From Gamsiella multidivaricata (Eukaryota; Mortierellomycota; Mortierellomycetes; Mortierellales; Mortierellaceae): 64,000 nt of DNA. The notes under the pieces were generated by a model. It made no database searches and was not told the origin of the DNA. It saw only the letters and a list, made by a program, of their open reading frames with translations. Within the stretch, counting starts at the first letter, position 1; every line of letters starts with the position of its first letter. Shown here piece by piece: positions 32,321 to 44,127 of the stretch. The translations under genes were made by a program, and so were the position numbers. The stretch is taken from the NCBI RefSeq assembly GCF_025024155.1, contig NW_026251713.1:186001-250000 (forward strand), given 5' to 3'.

Positions 32321-35300
32321 ATGTCACTATCACAGGAAGTCGCACCAATGCAGTCCTCAACAACAACCGCTTCCACATCATCTACAGACGCTACTGTCGC
32401 ACCATCATCAACTACAACCCTCTACCAATCATACTATTCACAGATTGAAAACCTCAAGCGGTTACCGGTCCCCTACAGCGACATCTATCATGCTCTTTCC
32501 TCCTACGACTCTATCCCCCTAAGCACCCTTCACGAACGCTTTCTCAGCGCCTCTACCAGCCTCACCACATGGCTTGAGACCGCCGAGATGGCTGTCTTTG
32601 CCCTCGAGATGGATGTCGGGCAAGAAGGAGCCTCTGACAAGCGCGACGTCGGAGAGATGGATGTCATCATGAACCGCTTCCAGCCCAACGTCGATATGTT
32701 GGTCGAGCTTAAAGAAAAGATTGAGTCCAGAGTAAAGGCTGCCTCCCCTGCCGAACAGGAGGAAGCCTCGTCGCAACAGATCGAACAAACCCTTCAACAG
32801 ACTACCCAGAGTATAAAGTCAAGCTGGGGATCCCTCAAGCAGATGCTTGATAAGGTCAAGGGCGATCTCGCTGGCGCAAGACTCCGCGCAGAACTCATGA
32901 CGCACATGGACAATGTCCTCGCAGATATCGAGGACATCTGCTCAAGTATCGACGCCTATAACAATGAACGAAGCGCTATGACCTCTGACGAAGAGGGCTT
33001 CCTTCCAAGCAAAACATCCAGCCAGACTGACGCCCAGGCCAAGCAGCGCAGCTTGGAAACCTTGGCCCAAGTCGATTCTAGGATCGAGCTCCTAATCGCT
33101 CGGATCGACTTTTTGGACAACCGTGTGGGTTCTTTGCCTACGGACGAAGCAGGTCTAGGCAACGAGTCCAAGGATGCGCTCCAGGGCAAGTACCAGCAAG
33201 TGCAATGCCGATGGGACGATCTCAAGTTCCGCCGGGAGCGTGTCAGCGAGGAGCTCAAGGATGACAAGTGGCTCGAAGCCTTTGAACAAGTTTCTGAGCA
33301 GGTCGAGTCCATGATGGAGTCGATCGAGAGGGCAGTCGTCCATTGCCAGGGTCTTCTGGACCACATCTCACTGATGGTTCGCCAGAAGGTCGTTCCCGAT
33401 GCCCCCATCGACCGCGAGCATCTTTACAGCATCTTCAAGTCTTTTGAGGCCAAGCACAAGTATTACACCCCAGCTGTTAACCAGATGCTCGAGATGCTTG
33501 AGAATGGCATCGAAAGTCGCACCACTCGCAACATGGATGTCATCTCTAGACATCAGGCTATGAATGTCAGGTGGGACCAGCTTGAGGATGCTATCGAGCG
33601 AGTCGACAGGGAGCTGGACAATGTCGAGAGATTCTTGGACATCCTCGACGACTCTAGGACACCGTACTTGCCCAAGCTTCCTCTGAAGAAGACAGAGACG
33701 CCAGCTCTTGCAGCCAGACGTGCCCAGCAGGGAACCCCCAAGCCTGGCTGGAACGCCTCCTCCCAGCCCGTTCCAAAGAAGCCAACACCACAAAGGTCAA
33801 CCCAGACGAAGCAGCCGGCTCAGCGTGGTCGTCAGACCCCATCATCCGCGCGATCCCCTGTGCCAACGCGCGGTCGCTCCAGGACCCGCTCACCAGAGGG
33901 ATACTACGACTACCGCCCATGGTCGCCTGCCAACTCGAACAGCAGCCTTTCGCAATCTGGTCTTCTCACTGCAGCTGCTTTGAATAGCTACCGATCATTG
34001 AGCCCCAGTCCAACCAGGGGGGAGCACGGGTACCGTTTGCGTCCATGGTATGTGCTAATTCTCTCAAGATCTTTTAACGCGCCAAGCCTACAATACTAAT
34101 ATTTGCTTTTTTCGTTGTCTTCAGGTGCCCATCTGTGTCGCTGTCGTCCCCCGGAATTCCAGGTATCCCTCAGGTCTTATCGCCTGCAGCAACCTTTATC
34201 CCCCGCCCCGTCTCCAGCGTGGGTCAACATCGCATGGAGTCACCTGCACCAACACCAACAGGACGTTCAAGCTCCTCGATGTCGGGTGGTTATAGAAGCA
34301 CAACCAGCAGCCCCTCGATCCCCAGGGTCTCCTCCCAGGTCAAGCCAGTGTTCTCGCCTTCGGGCAGCAATAGCAAGTTGTCGAATGGCGTTCGTTCCGG
34401 CATCTCTTCCCCTTCACCCACCCCTGGATCTGGTAGTGGTCGCATGACAAACCTGCCCATGCCATCGTCGAGAGCCGCGCCACAGCGCTCGGCAATGAGC
34501 CCAACGCCTCAGTTGCAACGTCCCCAGTATGGCCGTGGGGCTTCATCCCCAGTTCCAAATAGCTACGCATCACAGTCTTCGTCATCCAGAATTCAGACGC
34601 CCCTGACTGCAGCAGGACGCCAGAGACAGGTCAGCACTAACAGTTCTCAGGGTCAAAGCCATTATGGATATGGTGCGCAGGAGGGTCGTTCTTCTCCAGG
34701 CTCGGCACATATGGCATCGCGTCAGAGCCACCATGGCTACTACGATGACCGTGGACACCACACCTACAGCTCTCGTCCTGGTTCGGCTGCAGGGTCAACG
34801 TCGAGTCTAGGGCGAGACTCCTATCGGTACTCAGCCTACGAGGAGCCTACAAGCCCAACGGCATCGTCTGTCTCTTCCATCGCATCATCCATCCGCCTCA
34901 TGGACAGGATGAAGATCCAAGTTGAGGATGCTGAGCCCTATGCTCCCATCCGTGGCGACGAGCTCGACGAAGAGTTTGCGAAGGTCGTGAACGCAAGCCC
35001 AATCCAGATCCCAGTCCGACGACTCGGTGATGGCAAGTACTACTTTGGCGGTCGCATGGACGACTCGGGGAGTTCTCTGATCGGTGGCAAAATGGTTCTC
35101 TGCCGACTGATGGAGTACGGTCGCCTTGCTGCTGAGGAGGACTCTGGTGTATCGAGCGGGGGCAGCCACAGTGGAACGGATGATGGTATTCATCCTCAGC
35201 CCAACCATTCGAGGACCCAGCTGGGCGCCCGTCGATCGATGCACTCGGGTGGAAGTCTGGCGGCTCTGCATGCTGAGGAGGCGTCTCAGCACGGCAAGAA

Positions 35301-35412
35301 GCGACCTCGCAAGGTCTTGTGCCGTGTCGGCGGTGGATGGCAAGATCTGGACATCTTTTTGCTTGACCATAGCAACCTCGCAACCGAGAGCATTGGCGTC
35401 CGCGGATACTAG
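32321..35412 (+). CDS. KAR9-like / GAS2-related (GAR) domain cytoskeletal protein
   Basis: Two exons: join(32321..34047, 34125..35412), 1004 aa, GT-AG intron. After a Ser/Thr-rich N-terminus, residues ~35-455 are helical and acidic with spectrin-like or Kar9-like character (SQIENLKRLPVPYSDIYHAL, LTTWLETAEMAVFALEMDVG, RWDQLEDAIERVDRELDN). A basic Ser/Pro/Arg linker with several SP, TP and SxIP-like segments (GIPGIPQ, SIPRVSS) spans ~470-850. The C-terminus (~855-995) matches a GAR domain: IPVRRLGDGKYYFGG, MVLCRLMEYGR and VLCRVGGGWQDLDIFLLDH. GAR domains bind microtubules; Kar9-type proteins link microtubule plus ends to actin for spindle and nuclear positioning. That role is inferred. The long leader region before the ATG suggests complex transcription. 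Confidence 0.8.
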
Positions 35413-36237
35413 AATCCTCTATGCTCTTTTGTCATTTATTTGATACCGCTCGCGGCAAGTTGGCGGAACAAACAGCTCTCTCTTTTATATCTGCACTTTT
35501 CCCTTTAGCATTCATACCCTTTAGCATTATACTCCATCATCCCATCATCCTCCTCTCCCATTCTTTATCCTTGATACCCTTCATACACACAAAAAAATTT
35601 GTCATCCCCTCTCCCTTCCCTTGTAAATAAAAAAATCAATGTATTCATCTGTACATCTCGATCATGAAGTGGTTTTGGAGGTGGCAATGCCGCCAATATT
35701 ACAATCACAAAAACCACGGCGTTTTGGATGGCTGTAAAAAAGGTCCTGTCGTAACCTGTCAAGTTCCAAAGATGAAGCGGACCTACTGCTGCATATTCAA
35801 CTTGTGTGATCATATTCGTCAAAATATACAAGAGGGCTCGCGTAACTGCTCTCGTCTTCAGCTAGAAAAAAAAAACTTTTTCCTGAGGTCAACGGTGAAC
35901 AAGAAGTTATTGACTGATCAAAGGAATTGCTCTGTTCTCTTTCCCTCTTTCAGATCTTCATCCTCCTCCTTCCCCTGTTGCCTCATAAGCTCTCTAACGC
36001 CCCAGTCCTACTTCACTTTTTTCTGCCTGAACACTCATATAGTCATACATATAAAGAACATATCGGCGCATACGCCGTTCCCTTCGTTCTACACTTTTTC
36101 CTCGCACTCATTCTGTTGTAGCACAAGCACTGGTCGCCTGGCTGGACGGCTTCAACAGATCACGGATACATCCTCTATTTCGCATACCTCTTTCATCACC
36201 TTCTTCTTCGTTCTCTTTCCTCGACAGTCGACACATC
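35413..36237. other. Intergenic region, ~825 bases
   Basis: AT-rich 3' flank, an A-run near 35871-35877, then CT-rich sequence from about 35930 to the ATG at 36238, probably the promoter and leader of the next gene. No coding exon recognised. Confidence 0.4.
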
Positions 36238-38280
36238 ATGACATTATTTTACCGACACACGGGTCAGTTACGGACATGGGCACGACGGGTACTCTGGTGT
36301 ATCATCGTCATCGGATCCCTGTGTGCAATTGTCATCCCGATCTTCTCGATCTACCGAAAAGAAGGCGATAATGCGCGGTCCGTAGTTGAGGTCGCACCTC
36401 GAGGGGTCTCGCACACGGGGGATTACATCCATGTGGTTGGGAGTGTAGCCAGTGTCGACTTTGAGGACAAGAACTTTCGAGTCCATTTCGAATTCACGCC
36501 CCATGGAGCCTTGGCGGGCGATGATGGGGTGCTGTCGGCGGCAATTGTGATTTCGTTATTTTATACGACGCTCACGTTTCCAGAGTCGCAGATCATGTAA
36601 GAAAACATCGAAGCGAGATATCCGTTCTCCACTGCAGGGAGCCGTTGGTAACACAGACCCATCTTTCTGAATAGGCGCTCGGTGGATGTGACGATGCCAT
36701 ACATGCAGGGCGCAACGATCGATTACCCCTTTGATGCCTACAAGTCCTACTTTGAGATCCTCGCCAACAAAAAAAAAGAACAGCTACACAAGATTCCTGT
36801 CAGTCTCACGTTTCTCGGGATGCTCCAGTCTGTCGAATTCATTCCAACAGTGCACCTCTCCAATGACGACCTGTACAAGATCTCGATCGAGATCTTCACG
36901 AGACGGTCGCCGACGACAATCGGGTTCAGTCTGTTTATTGTGGTGATTATGTGGGCGCTCAGCATTGCGATCGGAATTATTGCTATTCAAGTGATTAGGA
37001 AGTACAGGGTCACAGATGAACATGTCCTGACGCTCGGGATCACCACGTTGTTTGCGTTGCCAGCGTTGAGAGAGACGCAGCCGGGTATACCGGCGATTGG
37101 ATGTGCTGCAGATGTTCTGGGGTTTTATTGGTAAGTGAAGGTATTTGTATGTCCCATGCTACGGGATCTTGAACAGACGTGTCTGAAACTCTTTTTTTTT
37201 GGCTGCGATAGGAACATGGCGATCATCGCCATATCTTCGATCATGATTGTTATGGCCTCAGCTCTTCGCTGGAAAGAACCCTCGCTTCAAAAAGAACTCG
37301 AGCTCGTGCACAAGCAACATGATTTCCAATCGAAACTCATCTCCGAAATGGCTATTCCCATGCCCTTTCCGATCACAGGTGGACCCTTTTCAGACTACCA
37401 GGTCAAGAAGAAACGCATACCTTTCATGATGACGCACCATCACGAGGATATAGAGTCTACGATGCCTTCGATGAGCTCGTCCATGTATAGTCAAGGAGGA
37501 CATGAGTATCATCGTACGAGTATGGATGGGTATTACTATACGGATGATCCGGAATACCGGTCGCGAATGACCGAGAAGCAACAACAGCTGGAACAAAAGC
37601 AGCAAAAGGTGCAGGAGAATCAGAAACAGCCGGCCAGTCTACATGTGCAGGAACAAAGGCAGGTGTCCCAGACCAGATTAGGGAGTGCCGACAGTAGCGG
37701 TGGCGAGCACCTTCCGCATAGTTGTGGATCGGGCACGCTAGGTTATCACTACGGCTCCTCCATGCACTCGAAGAACAGCCTGTCGACCTTGACCAGCCAT
37801 GATTCTCTGCGCCTATCAGCTTCCAAGCCACATCAGGAGCAGTTCCCGTTGCAATACCATGCGAATCCTTCGGGAGTGCATTTGCATGATCGTCAGGTTA
37901 AAAGCCTTGCGGTCCAGCCCGCTGCTGCGACGCATTCAGCACCATGGTTACATGATACAATAGGAGCAACAGGAAGTAGCATCTACTCAACGGACCATGA
38001 CAATGGGTCAGTGCACGAGACACAACTGCAAGAACAGCAACAGTATCCGACCTTTTATCGGCACTCCAGTACGCCTCCCGTGTCTTCAGCATGGAGCAGT
38101 GCTAACAGCAACAGCAACAGCAACTGGGCACATCCTCCACCTTCGAGCCCGGTTCCTTCGTTTTCACCTTCTGCGACGACAATGCCGACGACTACGGGGG
38201 CAACATACGCGTCGTCGCTACATTCCAACAGCACAACCTCGACCGTCACCACGTTGCATCATGCCTTATACCGGAGATAG
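36238..38280 (+). CDS. DUF4436-like multipass membrane protein
   Basis: Three exons: join(36238..36596, 36675..37130, 37212..38280), 627 aa; both introns GT-AG. Residues ~14-40 form an N-terminal signal anchor (VLWCIIVIGSLCAIVIPIF). A lumenal or extracellular domain (YIHVVGSVASVDFEDKNFRV, DVTMPYMQGATIDYPFDAY, IPVSLTFLGMLQSVEF) follows. Three hydrophobic spans come next (FSLFIVVIMWALSIAIGIIAI, then VLTLGITTLFALPALRE, then NMAIIAISSIMIVMASALRW). This order is that of fungal DUF4436 proteins, whose function is unknown. The whole third exon after ~residue 300 is a long disordered cytosolic tail rich in Gln, Ser and His. AATAAA at 38323-38328 is a probable polyadenylation signal. Confidence 0.8.
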
Positions 38281-38322
38281 GCTGAGCTCTTGGCGCCACT
38301 TACTCTATACCAACACATATAC

Positions 38323-38328
38323 AATAAA
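38323..38328 (+). terminator. AATAAA polyadenylation signal
   Basis: AATAAA about 43 bases after the stop of the DUF4436-like gene. Confidence 0.4.
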
Positions 38329-38555
38329 AAAAGCAAAGAGAGTTATAATTATATCTGATGTATCCTTATCTCCTTGAAACGCCTTAGGAACACATCACTT
38401 TCTACCTGTACAACCGCACGATCTCCAGTCGGGTCGCGAGCCATCGTAGATCCTCAAATAACTACGACGCATGCGGATCCGCACACATACAGCCAACCAC
38501 CCATCTCGAACCCAAAGAAACCATTCATGGTCGTGCTATCCCTCTTGATCATGAC

Positions 38556-38556
<1 letters not shown>

Positions 38557-38587
<31 letters not shown>
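38557..38587. repeat. Poly-A run, ~31 bases
   Basis: Uninterrupted A homopolymer on the plus strand, in the convergent region between the DUF4436-like gene and the small minus-strand gene. Confidence 0.9.
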
Positions 38588-38590
<3 letters not shown>

Positions 38591-38708
38591 CAGCGCCGCA
38601 ATCATCAAGCTGGAGACCGCAACTATATCCCGCTCCGATGGCCCCCAGGACGCGCACCATACAATTTCATCGCCCATGGTGCCTGCGATCTCGCTTGCCA
38701 GAATCTTC

Positions 38709-39286
38709 TTAGCCAACCTGCACTTCTTTAAGATCCACGTCGGATCTACGATCTCCTGTAATCTGAACACGAGTCCCGTCCCGGATGGTTGCAACAATAT
38801 CGGACGTTCCAGCCTCTTCTCGCGCGAACACATTGTGCGTATATCTGTAGTGTCCCTGAACCACCATATCGACGGCCCCACCACCGGGAATCGTGGGGAT
38901 GTACTCGTTCCTGTCCATGGAGCTGCGCTGTTTTGGTCTATTCAAAGACGGTTAAACACGTAACGAGGACGCCCGAGACGATAGGACCCTCCTGGGAACT
39001 TGTGAGGGCGAAAGAAAGGTGCTGGCTTTGTAGGCCAGACTCTTTGGTGGATCGGAAGAGAAGGAGGAGGAGGGAGTGGAGGGCAAGGGGTTGATATCGA
39101 TGGTGGGAGAGCAGGACTGTCTCGGTTCATGACGGATTCAAACTTTCTCAAGTGTTTGGACGAGGCAAAGAAGTCGGCGTAGATAGGGGGTTTTTTTCCT
39201 TGCCAAAAGGGAGGATTTGCAGTTGTAGAAGCGATGAAAGTAATTATAGATCCTTTTCGCGTAGACGCGCCCAGTCGGCGAGCCAA
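38709..39286 (-). CDS. Unrecognised small protein, two frames, structure unresolved
   Basis: Two adjoining minus-strand frames look coding but are not in phase. The upstream one starts at 39286 with a basic, Ser/Thr-rich, mitochondrial-presequence-like N-terminus (MARRLGASTRKGSIITFIAS), contains YADFFASSKHLRKFESV, and reaches PGGSYRLGRPRYVF before TGA at 38942-38944. The downstream one reads QRSSMDRNEYIPTIPGGG, GHYRYTHNVFAREEAGTSD and DGTRVQITGDRRSDVDLKEV and stops at 38709-38711. An acceptor-like GAATAG sits at the boundary, but the only donors giving the right phase are weak (GTCCTA, 47-nt intron; GTTCCC, 61-nt intron). It may be a real two-exon gene, or one broken by a frameshift. No family recognised; mitochondrial location is a guess. 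Confidence 0.4.
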
Positions 39287-40161
39287 ACTTTTAAATCCCT
39301 TTTTTTTTTTTTTTTCGGAAGAGGTATGTAGTGAAGCTGGTTTTTTGCCGGGCTAAGTTCGTAGAAGAGACAAGTGTTTCTTCAACAAGGAGTGTGAAGA
39401 ATGGATGTGTTCAGCTCACCGCGTGCGGATTGTTGAGTCTATCTCGATCCGTGAGGATGAAGCAGGGAAAGCAGAGCGAAGGGAAGAAAAACTATAAAAG
39501 CGAACGAGACTTTACTTTGCATATTGTCGTCGTCGTCGTCGTCGTTGTGTTTGTGTTCGTGTGCTTTTATCTTTTTATTTATAGTGGATACTCATTTCTC
39601 TTGAACGTGTGCATCCATGTCTTGCTTCAACGCCTCTTCAGTTTCTCTTACAACGTACAGATAAAGTAGCCCCTCGTTCTGGATGGCACCACTTCTCGTC
39701 ATTTCCCCGGCTGTTAGATGCACGTTTTATAGATCGCTGTGCCTGCGAACAATCCTAACCTCGAACATTGTTCCTCACGGGCGATGATCTGGTCTACATG
39801 TGCCACATCAAAACAGTTCTTGATCGAAAGTGAACTCGTCTGATCGCACTACACCATGGTCGCCGAACACACACGCACCGCCGTCTTAACTCCTGAGCCA
39901 CAAGGAGTTCAGACCGCAGAGAACAAAACCATTACTCCCAGACACTCGCAACCGGCTGAGCCGACTCTGATTTCAATAGCGCGTCTAGACCTTTCTTCGT
40001 CGCTGGTTGCAACAGTTGAAAAGGGAATAGGTGTATCAGTTGGAGCATTGCGTGAAATCTAATCTACATTATTTATTACAAGGGACGAATGAAAGAGGAT
40101 ATGCGGAAATGAGGTACAGGAGGAGCAAATTGACAACACAGATAAAGCAGAAAATGTGCGC
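39287..40161. other. Intergenic region with CGT repeat
   Basis: Contains a T-run at 39299-39315, (CGT)n near 39527-39545 and one short plus-strand frame listed separately. The rest shows nothing I can call. Confidence 0.4.
39856..40062 (+). CDS. Possible small protein, 68 aa
   Basis: An ATG in a good context (CACCATGG) opens a 68-codon frame with no recognisable domain. It ends about 100 bases before the convergent stop of the NAD(P)-binding protein gene. Composition is Thr/Glu/Pro-rich and unremarkable. It could be a short gene, a first exon, or chance. Confidence 0.25.
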   Translation: MVAEHTRTAVLTPEPQGVQTAENKTITPRHSQPAEPTLISIARLDLSSSLVATVEKGIGVSVGALREI

Positions 40162-41111
40162 CTAATATCCTCCTCGTTCCTGGTACCCCTTAGCCAGCTC
40201 CTGTTGATGCCTTGCCAATTCCTGTGGGTCCCGCCGTCTCTCGGATGGGCAGGACAGTTTCTGTTTGCTCGACTTTGGTTTGCCAGCAATACTCCGGATT
40301 GCCTTGTAGTCCTGAGGCCTGTTAATGATCGTCAAGATGTAATGTGCAAGGTCCTTCCGGCTTAGTTGCTTAACCTTGTTAGCTTTCGGAAGTTCTTCTG
40401 AGCTCACCCAGTACCTCTCCGACAAGTCGCCATCTTTAAGAGTTATCGGTCGAACGATAGTCCAATCAAAGAACTCTGAGTCCCGCTGAACGATATCCTC
40501 CTGAAGCACCTTGTCCTTGAGAATCCCAGTCATGAAGACCCGTGAAAATAGCCTCTTGGTGCTGATGAGATAGTTACGGAGACCAAGGCACCCATATGAT
40601 GTGACGACGACCAGCCTCCTCACGCCTAATTATAGAATAGCGGACGATGGTGGACAGGGTAAGCAAATGCATAAGGTAATTTGCATTCCGCAGCATATGC
40701 GTTGACAGAAAATAGTAAAAATACGCACCATGCTTCTTGAGTGCATTATTGAGAACGACCTGTGAATGTGATCCGATGATTGGGTCGCCTGCCATGAGCC
40801 GGGCCTACGTGTCGCAGAAAGCACAGAAATTAACAACAAAAAAAACCCTGCTAATTTTGCAGTTCTTAGTATTGGTGCAGATGTACAACGTACCCCAATC
40901 AGGTTGACAACAACATCTTGGCCCTCAACACAGCTGTCCACGTCGGCCTGCGACGTCGGGGAGCCTCGCACGATGAGCAGATTTTGGTTCCTACGCAATG
41001 AGCTGTCCTCCAACAAAGGTTTGTCGTCCCGGACAAATGCCGTGACACGGTAGTTCCTCTCTAGACCCTGCTTGACTAGCTCAATACCAGCTCGACCATT
41101 GGCACCTAGGA
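40162..41111 (-). CDS. NmrA-like / SDR-type NAD(P)-binding protein (5' exon missing)
   Basis: Visible exons: complement(join(40162..40625, 40729..40804, 40894..41111)), 252 codons. Exon A starts at an acceptor within the dinucleotide-binding fold: (V/I)LGANGRAGIELVKQGL is the glycine-rich loop, followed by YRVTAFVR and the strand DVVVNLIG. Exon B encodes ARLMAGDPIIGSHSQVVLNN and exon C GVRRLVVVTSYGCLG, then FFDWTIVRP, the NmrA/SDR-like core of atypical short-chain dehydrogenases that bind NAD(P)H. The tail has a Lys/Gln/Arg-rich extension with no counterpart I know. The initiator exon, needed to supply Met and the first bases of the first beta-strand, must lie upstream of 41111, but I could not place it. 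Splice sites are GT-AG and phases agree. Confidence 0.8.
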
Positions 41112-41422
41112 CTATGCACGGAACATGTATATTTATAAATAAATGAAACAGACAGAACAGACATCGTTAGCGTATGCAGCCATGCATTGGGAATGCAGCA
41201 GAATGAGCTGACAGACGGATAAACGATTAAACATGCACGCGATCGCAACCGTGCATGCAGCAAGCGGACAATTCTTGCCGTGCTTTAATATAACATATTA
41301 ACATAGGATGGGCTGTGATAGGCACATCAGAAGGGTTGGGCAAGGGAGGACTAAATCGGCGATCGTAGATTGCCATGAAAACAAACGTGCGTCTGTTGGT
41401 CAAATATTCAAAGTGAGCCCCC
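41112..41422. other. Region that should hold the first exon of the NAD(P)-binding gene
   Basis: Between the first visible acceptor of that gene and the stop of the coiled-coil gene. On the minus strand several ATGs occur (for example near 41223-41246), but none with a donor in the right phase stands out. Confidence 0.3.
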
Positions 41423-42565
41423 TTATTCCCCCTCGACTGACAAAGAGATGGGCAACATAGTAAACACTTGTCCATGGTCAGCTTCCTCCAAGAGAGGAAA
41501 GGCGACGGCAATGACAACATATGAGAGCCGATTGGGGTCAAATGAGAAATGTGGGCGTGAATGAGGATGTGGGGGCTTTTTTTGTGTTTGAGACTTACCC
41601 AGCAGATACTTTCCGTTGCCATTGCCATTGCCATTGTCACTGTAGTCGTGGGAGAATGACAGAGCACCCATCGAGTCCGTCAGGTCCTGATCTTGGTCAT
41701 CCTTGGAATCCCAGCTAGCTGCGTCGGACGGCGATGGCAACGTTGGCGAGTACAATGTATCCATCAGAGAGTCCCAGCCGTGCGATCTCTCATCGCTTTC
41801 GTATTCAGTGTGATGTCCTTGTGTGGGCGATTGTGGTCCACCAGACCACGGCCGGAGATCGTACATGGACTTTGTGGTGCTTTTGAGACTCAGCGAGCGC
41901 ATATTGTTCGAGGCAACGTGGCGCGATGAGCGGGATTTTGCTGACGATGACGATATGTCGTCGCAGTCGTAGGACAGATTAGACGATGCGTCCTGGTGAT
42001 AGAGGGGGTGTGCATCATGAAGATATGGACTACTGAGCTCGTTGGGGAATGGTTGAATTGGAGCAGACCGTTGCTGGCGCTTTTCTCTGGAATCCTTCTG
42101 ACTAGCTTGATCATATTGGGCCCGGTAAAATTGTTTGGCTTCATCCCTTGCCTGTTTCTGCTCGAGCTTTATCTGCTGTTTCTCGATCTTTTCCTGCCTG
42201 GCCCTCTCCTGGGCCTCGATCTGCTGCTGCTGTAGTTTCTGGACGATCTGCTCCCGTCGCTGACGCTGAGCGACCTTGTCGTCCTTTTTCTGATCGGCCA
42301 CGGAAGGCGCAGTTCGTTGGAATTGGTCGAAATGGAAGAATGAGTCCTGGGCAGGATCGTGTTGAAGAGGGGCGGGCTGGGCTGGCTTGGGCAGTTTTTG
42401 TGGGCAGCTGGGGAGGTCTGGTATGGAAGGACTAGGTGGGTACGGGTGGGCATAAGGGTATTCGGAAGAGATATAGAGGGTGCCCCTGGCCTTCCTGGTG
42501 TCAGCAGCGACGCTGAGGGCACGCTGTGTGCGGTGGGGAGGGGTGGAGGAGCGACCGTTAACCAT
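41423..42565 (-). CDS. Coiled-coil, Gln/Ser-rich hypothetical protein
   Basis: One open frame of 380 codons from the ATG at 42565. No family recognised. Residues ~90-165 form a strongly charged Gln/Glu/Arg coiled coil (REQIVQKLQQQQIEAQERAR and on). The flanks are Ser/Pro/Tyr-rich with an Asn-Gly repeat (NGNGNGNG) late in the protein. A strong donor (CTGG|GTAAGT, 41597-41598) and an acceptor (TTTGTCAG, 41437-41438) define a 162-base intron of exactly 54 codons without an in-frame stop. The spliced form would be complement(join(41423..41436, 41599..42565)), 326 aa ending VEGE, and the unspliced form 380 aa; both use the same stop. I favour the spliced form because the intron-encoded part is His/Pro-rich. 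Function unknown. Confidence 0.6.
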   Translation of the reverse strand: MVNGRSSTPPHRTQRALSVAADTRKARGTLYISSEYPYAHPYPPSPSIPDLPSCPQKLPKPAQPAPLQHDPAQDSFFHFDQFQRTAPSVADQKKDDKVAQRQRREQIVQKLQQQQIEAQERARQEKIEKQQIKLEQKQARDEAKQFYRAQYDQASQKDSREKRQQRSAPIQPFPNELSSPYLHDAHPLYHQDASSNLSYDCDDISSSSAKSRSSRHVASNNMRSLSLKSTTKSMYDLRPWSGGPQSPTQGHHTEYESDERSHGWDSLMDTLYSPTLPSPSDAASWDSKDDQDQDLTDSMGALSFSHDYSDNGNGNGNGKYLLGKSQTQKKPPHPHSRPHFSFDPNRLSYVVIAVAFPLLEEADHGQVFTMLPISLSVEGE

Positions 42566-44127
42566 TATCAAAGTCGTTGTGTGGATGTATTAAGTGAATC
42601 AGAGGACAAGAGACCCGGAAATTTATGTCTTTGCGTCCCTGGGCGGAAGTGTAAAACAAGGAACGAAGAAACGAAGAAACGAAGAAACGAAGGAGCGGAA
42701 TAAAATATGGACGAAGAAAGAGAAGGAGAAAGAGAAAGAGAGAGAGAAGGATGGGAATGAAGGAAGGAGATGGAGAAGAGAGAAAGGGCAAGCGGTAGAG
42801 AAGCGAGAGAGAGCGGGCGGAAAAAAAAAAAAAAAAAAAAAAAAAAACCATAACCTTACTGCCATGCCAACCCCATTGGAACATGTTGTTTAAAGTCCAT
42901 TTTGGTGTGTTCTGCATGCAAAGTATCTAATTGCATATATTCTATGGTAGTTCCTTCTGTTAATGACCAAAGATCTGCATACTGCCGAGTGCTATCCGTC
43001 GCGGACATGGTATCTCTTTGATAACTGTAGGAATGACAATGAGACGATGAGGAGGACAGGGGATGGCCCATGGATACTAGACTACAAATACATGGCCATA
43101 AAGAAGATAAAACGTGGCCCAGAAGAAGGAATAACACGGAATTAAGGAGAGAGCACGTTGCGCGCGCGCTGTCATAATCCTACCCTCATCCACATCGGCC
43201 AAAGTGGTGGTGTGTTTTTTTAAGTTGGGGTTCTTTTTTTTTTTTTTTTCCTGACGGAGAGCTTTTGGAAATAAATGACGACTCTTGATTTGTAAATTTT
43301 ACCTCTTCAAGCTATTTGTCTCAATAGACTACTGTCCTGAGCAATCGCACTACCGCAACCTGGCCTTGTCTATCCATACCTTGAGTCGAGAAGGATAGGG
43401 GTCCATCCATGCTTCGGAATAAAAGGATTGGCATGGCAAAGTTGCGTGAGAATTGTCCTCAAAATGTCTCATACAACCCTCTCCTGGATCTGAGATCTGC
43501 TTACTAGAAGCTACCGCTACAACAACAGCGCTGGTCCACAAATAACAAAAGGGTTTGGCCCTGCATGCAGGATAATTTATTTGTGCAGGTCGTACGTGAT
43601 GCCAAAATGTATCGGATCAAGAACCACTGTCTGTCTCCGCACAGATACTCGAAATTACCTTTCCCAAAACATACTGCCAGCAGGCAAAAGGGCAGCAACA
43701 AATATGGTCATGTTGCTTTTTAACTTTTTATATGTGGACCGTTTGACATCAACAATCTATTGCTTCAGTAATCCACCATTTCCTTTCCCCCCTCAGCCAA
43801 TGTCGTTTTGACGTGCAGCTGTCTCAAGAAAATTTCGGCAATTCCAAGAAGGTTTGGCCGATATGTACGCGTACCTCTGTAGTTTTCAACTCAAATAGTC
43901 AAACTGTTTCTATTATCGATGCAGTAAGGACGCGTGAACCAAGCTGGCTACTTCACGTCAATCCCCTAGACATTGTGCCTGGCTTCTATGCTTTAATGCT
44001 ACACCGTCACATTCACAGAGTACAGAGCCATTCAGGCTCAAATACGTCATAGAACGCATCCTTGCATGAAAGTGCTGCATCTGAACTGTAGAGTGTGCTT
44101 GCTGACACACATAAATATCTACATAGT
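42566..44127. other. 1.5-kb gene-free region with homopolymers
   Basis: Holds GAAA/GAGA-rich sequence (42650-42815), a 27-base A-run at 42821-42847 and a T-run at 43230-43250. This is likely the promoter of the coiled-coil gene followed by featureless DNA up to the decayed nuclease gene. No gene seen. Confidence 0.5.

Noticed and set aside
33708..33983. Plus-strand alternative frame within the KAR9/GAR gene
   Set aside because: Out-of-frame shadow in the basic Ser/Pro linker.
41227..41667. Minus-strand frame reading GAHFEYLTNRRTFVFMAIYDRRF
   Set aside because: Attractive as an exon, but it cannot be joined in phase to the coiled-coil gene (its donor is phase 1 and leads to the TAA at 41423) or to the NAD(P)-binding gene by any GT-AG pair I found.
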